Source: Acidobacteriota bacterium
GTDB taxonomy: Bacteria; Acidobacteriota; UBA6911; RPQK01; JAJDTT01
Length of the DNA stretch: 64,000 nucleotides
Reading direction: 5' to 3'
Assembly: GCA_028874215.1 (NCBI GenBank)
Contig: JAPPLF010000016.1
Coordinates: forward strand, 1 to 64,000
Below are positions 27,381-34,298 of the stretch, in pieces. The stretch's first letter is position 1; each line of letters begins with the position of its first letter. Under the pieces are notes generated by a model that saw only the letters and a program-made list of their open reading frames with translations, was not told where the DNA came from and did not search any database. The position numbers and the translations under genes were made by a program.

Positions 27381-28283
27381 TCAAGGGTTTTCGTCCGCCA
27401 TCCATCTCAGGTCCAACTCCAGGTCCAGACGATGGACCAGAGCCCTGAGTTCGTTGTCCAGGGCCTGAGCCGGACCAACCACGAAGGCCGTTTCTCCAAA
27501 TGGGCGGGACCGGATCAGATCTTCCAGCAGTGTCCTCTCCTCAGCGGAGAGATCAACCGGCGTCCCATCGTCGCGACGCCGAAGTTCCCGGGTTTCCCAG
27601 GCATACGCATAGTCCCCCAGGACGGTCAGGTACGGGTCGGCCAGGGCCGGCCCTTCCTTCTTTCGGACGATGGCCTGGTAGTCGAGGTGCACCAGTTCCA
27701 GATAGTTTCGATAGGCGGTGATGAAGGCCTGGATGCTCACACCGGGCCGGACCTCCGCCGGGTATTCCTCCATCTTCCACCGGTAGTCGTCGAAGATCAG
27801 GAGGCCCCCGACCTTCAGCAGGTCCCACGACAACACCGCATCCGCCAGGACCATGTCCCCCGTGTGGCCGCCGTCGATATAGATGATGTCGTAGGAATCG
27901 GGCTTCAGGCCGCGGAGCTTGACCTGGGAACGGCCGGTGATGGTGATGGCCTTGTGAGCAGCCCCCGAGAGTTCGAGGTTGGCGAGATACCGTTCCTTCA
28001 AGTCTCCTGGAAAAAGGTCTATTCCAGTGAGAGTTGACGTTGGATGGGTGAGAATATTATTCAACATCCAGACAGCGGATCGGCCCTCGAAGACCCCCAC
28101 TTCCAGGTAGTGGGTGTCGGGCCGGCCCGCGTAGGGCTCCAAGACCCGCGTCCAGACCGGAACGGCGCTGGTGAACCAGTCGTAGGTGAACTCGTAGGGT
28201 TCCGGGGTCTCAGGTGGCGGCGCTTCACCGCACCCCAAAATCAGCCCCAGACCCATGACAAAAAGGAATCGACGGCAACGCAT
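27381..28283 (-). CDS. Methyltransferase-fold protein with lipoprotein signal
   Basis: 300 residues. The N-terminus, MRCRRFLFVMGLGLILGC followed by GEAPPPETPEP, looks like a lipoprotein signal and linker. The body is a class I SAM-dependent methyltransferase of the Methyltransf_24 type: YLEVGVFEGRSAVWML (motif I, near residue 59), the acidic LTGIDLFPGD, YIDGGHTGDMVLADAVLSW and KVGGLLIFDDYRW. All core motifs look intact. The oddity is location, since SAM is a cytosolic cofactor. Either the signal is not used, or the fold serves another purpose outside. Confidence 0.72.
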   Translation of the reverse strand: MRCRRFLFVMGLGLILGCGEAPPPETPEPYEFTYDWFTSAVPVWTRVLEPYAGRPDTHYLEVGVFEGRSAVWMLNNILTHPTSTLTGIDLFPGDLKERYLANLELSGAAHKAITITGRSQVKLRGLKPDSYDIIYIDGGHTGDMVLADAVLSWDLLKVGGLLIFDDYRWKMEEYPAEVRPGVSIQAFITAYRNYLELVHLDYQAIVRKKEGPALADPYLTVLGDYAYAWETRELRRRDDGTPVDLSAEERTLLEDLIRSRPFGETAFVVGPAQALDNELRALVHRLDLELDLRWMADENP

Positions 28284-28365
28284 GGACCAACCCTGTCGAA
28301 TGAGCGGTCAAGGGTAGTCCGCAGCCGCCGCCGCTGGCAAGGACCGGTCTCAACGCCGAGCCTTG

Positions 28366-28410
28366 GGAATCCATTATTCCTGCGTGGTTAGCCCTTCCCA
28401 GGGCAGGAAT
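28366..28410 (+). repeat. Nested, mutually exclusive inverted repeats
   Basis: GGAAT-N5-ATTCC (28366-28380) shares its right arm with ATTCCTGC-N19-GCAGGAAT (28376-28410). The two hairpins cannot form together. They lie about 160 bp upstream of the SDR start, in the 285-bp gap between the methyltransferase and SDR genes, where I see no gene. Confidence 0.35.
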
Positions 28411-28568
28411 CGGCTGAACGCCGGGTCATGGGATTTCATAGCGACTTCGGCCGTGTCCTGCTACGCTGCAACCCGAACTGAGCTTGAGGAGAGACTCCGG
28501 CGGGACCGGGAAGTACGGTCGTCCGAACCCGCCCCCCTGGGGACTTGAGAATTCAGGAGGCGCCAGAG

Positions 28569-29354
28569 ATGCGACTCGAGGGAAAGGTGGCCATCGTCAC
28601 CGGCGGCGGCACTGGATTGGGCCGCGCCATCGCACTCCGCTTTGCTGCCGAGGGGGCCAGCGTCGCCATTGGCGAGATTCGACCCGACGCGGGTGAAAGC
28701 ACCTGCCGCGAGATCTCGGCTCAAGGGGGAGAGGCGGTCTCCATTCCCACCGACGTCACCGTTCCGGAACAGGTGAACACCCTGGTCGAAGCCTGCGACG
28801 AGCAGTTCGGCCGAATCGATGTCCTGGTCAACAACGCCGGGGTGACCGCGGTGCACCATCCCCAGCTCTTCGCCCACTGCCTCGATCTCGATCTGGAGAA
28901 CTGGAACCGGGTCATCGACATCAACCTCACCAGCCTCTTCATCTGCAGCCAGAAGGTGGCGCGCTACATGGTTCGCCGGAACATCCGGGGACGGATCATC
29001 AACATCGCGTCCACTGCCAGCTTCGGCGCCGACCTGGGGGGCGCCAACTACGTCGCGGCCAAGCACGGCGTCATGGGCCTGACCCGGTCCATGGCCGTGG
29101 AATTGGGATCGCACAAGATCATCGTCAACGCCATCGCGCCGGGAATGACGGAGACGGAAGGAGCGAGGCCCATCTTCCGGGAGGAGCGCAGACGAACCGG
29201 AATCGAGAAGTCGGTGCCGCTGAACCGGGCGGGCACGCCGGCAGAGGTGGCCTCGGCGGCGGTCTTTCTGGCGTCGGACGAGTGCACCTACGTCAACGGG
29301 TCGGCCATCGTCGTCGACGGGGGCTTCCTGGCCTACGAGCGGTGGTGGTATTGA
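28569..29354 (+). CDS. Short-chain dehydrogenase/reductase
   Basis: 261 residues, classical SDR. The dinucleotide site TGGGTGLG is near residue 12, NNAG near 90, the catalytic Ser in NIASTAS and Tyr/Lys in YVAAK near 155-159, then NAIAPGMTETEG and the C-terminal VNGSAIVVDGG. It uses NAD(P)H to oxidise or reduce an alcohol/ketone; substrate unknown. ATG 28569 has AGGAGG 8 nt upstream, preferred to the in-frame ATG at 28545. Confidence 0.9.
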   Translation: MRLEGKVAIVTGGGTGLGRAIALRFAAEGASVAIGEIRPDAGESTCREISAQGGEAVSIPTDVTVPEQVNTLVEACDEQFGRIDVLVNNAGVTAVHHPQLFAHCLDLDLENWNRVIDINLTSLFICSQKVARYMVRRNIRGRIINIASTASFGADLGGANYVAAKHGVMGLTRSMAVELGSHKIIVNAIAPGMTETEGARPIFREERRRTGIEKSVPLNRAGTPAEVASAAVFLASDECTYVNGSAIVVDGGFLAYERWWY

Positions 29355-29360
29355 TCCCCG

Positions 29361-29377
29361 CGGAGAGTCACTCTCCG
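29361..29377. terminator. Hairpin between convergent stops
   Basis: CGGAGAG-TCA-CTCTCCG is a perfect 7-bp stem with a 3-nt loop. The loop is exactly the stop codon (TGA on the minus strand) of the alpha/beta-hydrolase. It lies 7 bp after the SDR stop. No T-run follows, so any termination would be inefficient or factor-aided. Confidence 0.35.
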
Positions 29378-30438
29378 AGCTGAGACTTGAACCACTCCAC
29401 CGTCCATTCGAAGTACTCGATGCGAAAGTTGTGCTCGTCGTCAGGACGGTGGACGACGAACCGCTCCGCCAAACCCTTTTCCTCGTACACCGGCCGAACC
29501 ACCTCGATGAGCCGGTCCACGCCCGAACGGGGCATGTCCTGGTCGCGCAAGGGCGCCAGCATCATCAGAGGCCGGGGAGCGATGGTGGCGGCGACGATCT
29601 CCGGGTGGTCGAAATACCGCAGCATGTGGGGGATGTAGCAGTAGGAACTGGACCGGTCCGGATCCCCTTCATGGATTACGGCGGCCAGAGTCCCCAGGCC
29701 GCCGCAGAGGACCGCTACTGCGGGAATCGAGGGATCGCAGGCGGCGGCCATCCAGGTCGCGTAGCTGCCCAGCGAGAATCCCGTCAGGCCGACCCGCGCC
29801 GGGTCGACCGCCGGCTCGGCCTCCAGCACCCGCGCCGCTTTCAGGGCCTCCTCCACCAGGACCCCCATCTGGGTCCGGCCATAGGGGATCAGCATCTTGG
29901 CCTCTCTTTCCCAGTCCTCGAACACCCGGCGCCGGATCACGGTTCCCTTCAAGTTGATGGCGAGCGTGGCGAAGCCCCGTCGGGCCAACTCCCGGGCCCA
30001 ACCCCTCAACGGCCCCTGACCATCCCTCTCCCGGTAAAGGCGCTCGTCGCTGATCTGGTCCACGCTGCCGCTGGTGCCGGGCATGCAGACGATGCCGGGA
30101 AGTGTCTGGGGTGCGGCGCCCCGGGGAACCATCAAGAGACCGGGCACCGTCTCGCCCAGCGAATTGAGGAAGCTGATGCGGGTCGAATCGATGCCGTCGT
30201 CACTGGAAACCGTCGCTTCGCGAGTGACCTCCACTCTGGTGGGAAGGCTCTCCAGTCCCAACAGTTCCATGAGTTTGGGCCGGACGCCCCCTCCGCGAAT
30301 CGGTTGCGGGGCGAAGGCCTGGATGTCTTGCGGAATCCTGTAGTAGGGCAACTCTGGCGCCGGTTCCTCAGCTTGGCAGCCAAATAGCCAGACAACCGAA
30401 GAGATCAATACGATGACCAGAAAAATATTGACTCGCAT
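29368..30438 (-). CDS. Alpha/beta-hydrolase lipoprotein
   Basis: 356 residues from ATG 30438, which places a clean lipoprotein signal at the N-terminus (IFLVIVLISSVVWLFGC). The fold is the dienelactone-hydrolase/acetyl-xylan-esterase type, with nucleophile GFSLGSY near residue 217, an Asp in the loop after IAPRPLMMLAPLRDQDMP, and the His in DDEHNF near 342. An oxyanion segment VCMPGTSG precedes. It probably cleaves carboxyl esters on polymers outside the cell. Confidence 0.82.
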   Translation of the reverse strand: MRVNIFLVIVLISSVVWLFGCQAEEPAPELPYYRIPQDIQAFAPQPIRGGGVRPKLMELLGLESLPTRVEVTREATVSSDDGIDSTRISFLNSLGETVPGLLMVPRGAAPQTLPGIVCMPGTSGSVDQISDERLYRERDGQGPLRGWARELARRGFATLAINLKGTVIRRRVFEDWEREAKMLIPYGRTQMGVLVEEALKAARVLEAEPAVDPARVGLTGFSLGSYATWMAAACDPSIPAVAVLCGGLGTLAAVIHEGDPDRSSSYCYIPHMLRYFDHPEIVAATIAPRPLMMLAPLRDQDMPRSGVDRLIEVVRPVYEEKGLAERFVVHRPDDEHNFRIEYFEWTVEWFKSQLGE

Positions 30439-30509
30439 TCCAGACCCCCAAATCCAAACCCGCACCGCAAGCGAGCGATGGCGTTAACATAGCAGAAGGA
30501 CAAGCTGAA

Positions 30510-30767
30510 ATGGGCAATGTGAAGACGACCGTAGAGATCTCCGACCGCTTGCTGGCGCGGGCGAACCGCCAAGCCAGGAAATCGGGCCGCTCATTGAGCG
30601 CGCTGATCGAAGAAGGACTTCGTCAAGATCTGGACACTCCCGTTCCCCGTATTCGTTACCGGCTCACCGAAGTGAGTGCGGGGAATCCGTCCGGTACCGA
30701 CCCGCTTGAGGCGTACTCGTGGCAGGAGTTGCGCGCTATGATCTACGGACATCCGGGAAAGCGGTGA
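30510..30767 (+). CDS. Ribbon-helix-helix antitoxin-like protein (orphan)
   Basis: 85 residues. The N-terminal half, VKTTVEISDRLLARANRQAR then SLSALIEEGLR, is a ribbon-helix-helix DNA-binding pattern as in VapB antitoxins; the C-terminal half is the toxin-neutralising tail type. A VapC toxin would normally begin at the overlapping GTG (30764), but that frame encodes only about 20 residues with no PIN motif. AAGGA lies about 9 nt before the ATG. It is therefore an orphan antitoxin. Confidence 0.7.
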   Translation: MGNVKTTVEISDRLLARANRQARKSGRSLSALIEEGLRQDLDTPVPRIRYRLTEVSAGNPSGTDPLEAYSWQELRAMIYGHPGKR

Positions 30768-30782
30768 CCGCTGCATGGACTG

Positions 30783-30860
30783 TTACGCCACGACACGGTA
30801 GATGCGCCATTGCAATTCCCCGGTGACGATATCGACCACTTCCGGAACAAGGGGTTTCAA
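30783..30860 (-). pseudogene. Remnant of a toxin C-terminus (DUF5615-like)
   Basis: Just after the DUF433 gene, in another frame, 25 residues LKPLVPEVVDIVTGELQWRI... end at TAA 30785-30783. This resembles the tail of DUF5615 PIN-like proteins (pattern L-x-P-L-V-P-E-hydrophobic), the usual partner of DUF433 antitoxins. The catalytic N-terminal ~85 residues are missing. The match is from memory of the family and the segment is short. Confidence 0.4.
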
Positions 30861-31102
30861 CTCTTGTTCGCGTGTCCGAGACCAGCAGCTTCACCCGAAT
30901 TCCCGGTGAGCATCGTCTTTGCCCGTTGGAGCACCTTGATCGCTTGGCTTCGTGACACCGTCGGGTAGCTGTCCAGGAACTCGTCGAGCCGATCGCCGGC
31001 TTCCAGGTGCTCTATCAAGATGCGTATCGGGACCCTGGTCCCGGAAAATACCGGGGTTCCGCCAAGGACGTCGGTGTCTTTGTTGATCAGCGGGTCCGTC
31101 AT
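30857..31102 (-). CDS. DUF433 antitoxin-like protein (orphan)
   Basis: 81 residues. LGGTPVFSGTRVPIRILIEHLEAG and LDEFLDSYPTVSRSQAIKVL are the DUF433 signature, a winged-helix antitoxin normally paired with a downstream DUF5615 nuclease-like toxin. The last ~15 residues (SGEAAGLGHANKS) look atypical and may come from a frameshift over the old gene junction. GAGG lies 8 nt before the ATG and overlaps the stop of the CRTAC1 gene 10 bp upstream. Confidence 0.8.
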   Translation of the reverse strand: MTDPLINKDTDVLGGTPVFSGTRVPIRILIEHLEAGDRLDEFLDSYPTVSRSQAIKVLQRAKTMLTGNSGEAAGLGHANKS

Positions 31103-31112
31103 TGTTCAATCC

Positions 31113-32771
31113 TCAGAGGCCAATTCGAACTCGAGGTTCCGTCACCAGGTTGTAGGCGTCGAGCTTCCAATCCTTCAGAATCTGCTTCCTCCCGTTGGGC
31201 CAGCGGATCGTCACTTCTTCGACCTCTTGATTCCCGGTTCCAAAGAGCAGCCGTTGATCGTTTTGGGAGAGGTAGCTGGAGCCGCTCCGCACGACGGCCA
31301 CTTGCCGTAGGCCCCCCGCGGAAACCGTCACTCGGGCACCGACCGCATCGCGGTTGGAGATCGATCCAACCAGTTCGAATCCGATCCAGCGCCGCCCGTT
31401 TGTCGGACTCTCGTTCCAGTACAGGCTGGCGGACGAGTCCATGTGATTCACGACCATGTCCGGCCTGCCGTCGTTGTTCAGATCCCCCACCGCCGCCCCG
31501 CGGGTGTTCTCCAATTGGACCAGACCCGCCTGTCGCCCCACCTCGACCAGCCGCCCTCCCTCTTCGTTTCGGAAGAGGAGATCGCGCTGCCGGAAAGATG
31601 TCCCGATCTGAACCTTGTCCACCTGGGGGTAGACGTGCCCGTTGGCGATGAAGAGGTCGAGCCATCCGTCCAGGTCCGCATCGAAGAAGAAGGTCCCCCA
31701 GCCCAGATACTGCCAAGTGGATTCCCCGAGTCCCCAACGGTAGCTGGAGTCGGTGAAGAAGGATCCCCGGTTCAGGTACAGCGTGTTGTTGTCCTCCGAG
31801 AAGTTGGTCTGCACCAGGTCGAGCCGTCCGTCCCGGTTCACGTCTCCCACCGCGATCCCCATGCCGTCCTGTTCGTTTCCGTTCTCGCCCAGCGCAACTC
31901 CGGTCTCCATCGCCACCTCGACGAACCGGCCTTTCTCATTTCTAAACAGGAAGTTGGGACAGGAATCGTTGGCCACGAAGATGTCCTGGTCGCCGTCTTC
32001 GTCGTAGTCGAACCAGATGCATCCCAGGCCGTAGTAGGTGGAGCCGTTCAAAATGCCGGACTCCCGGCTCACGTCCCGGAACCGGCCGCCACCCAGGTTT
32101 TTGTAGAGCGAGTCTTCGGCCCCCGGCATGCCGCGGGGTCCGCATTGGACCGGGATCCCCCGGTAGCTGCAGAACTTGGGTGTGGAAGGGGGAGGATGGC
32201 GTGGATCGAACTGGACGTAGCGGGCCACGTACAGGTCGAGCAGTCCGTCCGCGTCGTAGTCGCCGAAAGCGGCGCCGGCTCCCCACCGCTTGTCGGCCAG
32301 ACCTGACGAGGCCGTGATGTCGCGGAAGGTTCCGTCGCCGTTGTTTCGGAACAGGGTGTTTCGATCGAACCCGGTGAGGAAGAGATCCTGGAATCCGTCG
32401 TTGTCCACGTCGGCCGCCACCGCTCCCATGTCCCACGGGCCGCCGGGGACGCCGGCCTGCAGCGTGACGTCTCGAAACGTGCCGTTTCCCTGGTTCCGGT
32501 AGAGCGCGTTCCGGACCGAACGTTTGCCTGCCAGGAACTCCTCGACGGTATTCCCGTTGACGAGATAGACGTCGAGCCACCCGTCGTTGTCGTAGTCAAA
32601 CAGGGCCACTCCGCCGCTGATCGACTCGATGATGTACGGTTTGTCCGCCGAACCACTCACGAAACGGAATTCGATCCCCGCCTCGGCCGCACCCTCCCTG
32701 AATTGGATGGAGCCTGATTCACCTGAAACCTGGACCACGGACAGCGCCAGGAGGAGGACCGCCTTGCTCAT
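31113..32771 (-). CDS. CRTAC1-like FG-GAP/ASPIC-UnbV protein
   Basis: 552 residues with an N-terminal signal (AVLLLALSVVQVSG). Repeated calcium-loop blades of the VCBS/FG-GAP type follow: FDYDNDGWLDVYLVNG, ADVDNDGFQDLFLTG, GDYDADGLLDLYVARY, FDYDEDGDQDIFVANDS, GDVNRDGRLDLVQTN and GDLNNDGRPDMVVNH. The C-terminal ASPIC/UnbV domain (about residues 440-540) has VGARVTVSAGG, SGSSYLSQND and EVTIRWPNGRKQ. Extracellular adhesion or binding is likely. ATGA overlap with the TPR gene upstream. Confidence 0.9.
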   Translation of the reverse strand: MSKAVLLLALSVVQVSGESGSIQFREGAAEAGIEFRFVSGSADKPYIIESISGGVALFDYDNDGWLDVYLVNGNTVEEFLAGKRSVRNALYRNQGNGTFRDVTLQAGVPGGPWDMGAVAADVDNDGFQDLFLTGFDRNTLFRNNGDGTFRDITASSGLADKRWGAGAAFGDYDADGLLDLYVARYVQFDPRHPPPSTPKFCSYRGIPVQCGPRGMPGAEDSLYKNLGGGRFRDVSRESGILNGSTYYGLGCIWFDYDEDGDQDIFVANDSCPNFLFRNEKGRFVEVAMETGVALGENGNEQDGMGIAVGDVNRDGRLDLVQTNFSEDNNTLYLNRGSFFTDSSYRWGLGESTWQYLGWGTFFFDADLDGWLDLFIANGHVYPQVDKVQIGTSFRQRDLLFRNEEGGRLVEVGRQAGLVQLENTRGAAVGDLNNDGRPDMVVNHMDSSASLYWNESPTNGRRWIGFELVGSISNRDAVGARVTVSAGGLRQVAVVRSGSSYLSQNDQRLLFGTGNQEVEEVTIRWPNGRKQILKDWKLDAYNLVTEPRVRIGL

Positions 32772-33985
32772 GGTGCGGGAGCGCCCTCTCTCCGTCCGTC
32801 CATCAGCTTTCGGGAGAACTCGAAAGCGCTTCCCGCCTCCTGGTCCCGTCCCATGGCCTGCAGGACCCTGCCCCGGAGGTAATGGGCGCGGCCGGAGTTG
32901 GGATCCGAATCGACGGCCGCGCCGACCTGTGCTTCGGCTTCTTCCAGCCGGCCGGCCGAGAGGGCGATCTCCGTGGCCAGAAGATGAAAGTCGGCCGTCC
33001 CCGGTTGGAGCTCGATGGCCCGTTTGATCAATTCCCCGCTCCGGCGAGTCTGGTTCCTGCGAAAGAGAATCTCCGCCAGATGGAAATGCGCCGCCGGATG
33101 ATCGCTGCCGGAGGCGATCTGCGACTCGAGCTTCATGATCGCCTTGTCATAGTCCCCTTGCAGCTTGTAGAGCAGTCCGAGGCTGTAGGCCAGATTGGGA
33201 ATCCCGGGTTGCAGCCGGTCCGCCCGCTGCAGTGCCGCCAAGGCGTCGTCGCGGAGGTTCATGTTGTGCAGGATCTGCCCCAGGTAGAAATGGGCCAAGG
33301 CCAGATTGGGCTCCAGCACGAGGGTTCTGCGAAGTTCCTGCACCGCGCGCTCCAGATCGCCGCTCTCGCCCAGGGCAAGGGCAAATTGGAAACGATAGGT
33401 GGCAACGTCCGGCTGTTTTTCGACCGCCTTCGCCAGGTGGGCGACGGACTGTTCCAGGTCTCCCTGGCGTCCATGGGAGAGCGCCAGCAGAAAATGCGCC
33501 TCGCCGGTGGCCTCGGGTGACCCTGCCAGGGGTTGGAGCGTCTCGACGACAGCCTGCGGATTTCCGGCGCGGTACTCGGATTGCGCCAATCGGATCAGAA
33601 GGTCGGAACCGTGAGGAAACGCCATCGCGCGCCGGTACGCTCGGGCGGCTTCCCTCCACTGCTGCTTCCGGTCATGGATCTCTCCCAGCAACAACAGGTG
33701 TGGTCCCGACGCGGTTTGGCTCCCGACCACCGGTTGCAGCGTCCTCTCCGCATCGGCCAGGTCTCCCGAGGCGAAGGCGATGGCCGCTTTCCAGTACAGC
33801 CACGCAGAGCTGGACGGATCTTCCGCCAGTTTCTGCCGGACCAGTTCCCGGGCTTCCAGGAGCCGGCCGGTTTCGATCAGTTTGCGGATCTCTCCCTGGC
33901 CACGGATCAATGCGAAGGTGGCCCAGATCGCTGCCAACAGAAGCAAGGAGCAGGTCCGCCAGGTGATTCGCGGCGGCGAGGCCAA
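32768..33985 (-). CDS. Membrane-anchored TPR protein
   Basis: At least 405 residues: a transmembrane segment (CSLLLLAAIWATFALI) then about ten TPR units, such as AARAYRRAMAFPHGSDLLIR, AVQELRRTLVLEPNLALAHF and ALAALQRADRLQPGIPNLAY. The only canonical-type start is TTG 33985, which lacks a ribosome site. A perfect AAGGAGGT (34070-34063) instead sits 6 nt before an in-frame ACG at 34057, giving a basic 24-residue extension before the membrane segment. It overlaps the CRTAC1 gene by 4 bp, a pairing common in acidobacterial and planctomycete genomes. Confidence 0.85.
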   Translation of the reverse strand: MASPPRITWRTCSLLLLAAIWATFALIRGQGEIRKLIETGRLLEARELVRQKLAEDPSSSAWLYWKAAIAFASGDLADAERTLQPVVGSQTASGPHLLLLGEIHDRKQQWREAARAYRRAMAFPHGSDLLIRLAQSEYRAGNPQAVVETLQPLAGSPEATGEAHFLLALSHGRQGDLEQSVAHLAKAVEKQPDVATYRFQFALALGESGDLERAVQELRRTLVLEPNLALAHFYLGQILHNMNLRDDALAALQRADRLQPGIPNLAYSLGLLYKLQGDYDKAIMKLESQIASGSDHPAAHFHLAEILFRRNQTRRSGELIKRAIELQPGTADFHLLATEIALSAGRLEEAEAQVGAAVDSDPNSGRAHYLRGRVLQAMGRDQEAGSAFEFSRKLMDGRREGAPAP

Positions 33986-34298
33986 GCGAGAGGGTTGGAG
34001 ACGAGAGGCACGGGCGCTCCTTCGTTGAGCAGGTTCCCGACGGTTCCCTCTTCTCGTAGGTCACCTCCTTCCTGGCGCCGATCTCTAAAATCCAGTTGAT
34101 TGTAGGGAACGGATCCGGCCGATGACAAGATTCTCAGTGGCCTGGTGCAGTGCCATCGGAGAGGATTCCGAACCCCGAAACAGCGCTGGAGACTCGGTAT
34201 GACGGGATCAGCGGGTTCGATTGCGGTATCGTAACGTGCCGGCTGGGAAAGCGCCGATACGGGCCCCGGAAGGGTGACGCCGGCTCAGAGTCAAGGAC
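33986..34298. other. Divergent intergenic region (TPR gene / hyuA)
   Basis: 313 bp. The left part may be the N-terminal extension of the TPR gene with its Shine-Dalgarno at 34063-34070. The remaining ~230 bp must hold promoters for both directions. I see no RNA gene, strong palindrome or clear sigma-70 promoter pair there. Confidence 0.5.

Noticed and set aside
30764-30827. VapC toxin starting at the GTG overlapping the RHH antitoxin stop
   Set aside because: The frame ends after about 20 residues and has no PIN-domain acidic motif.
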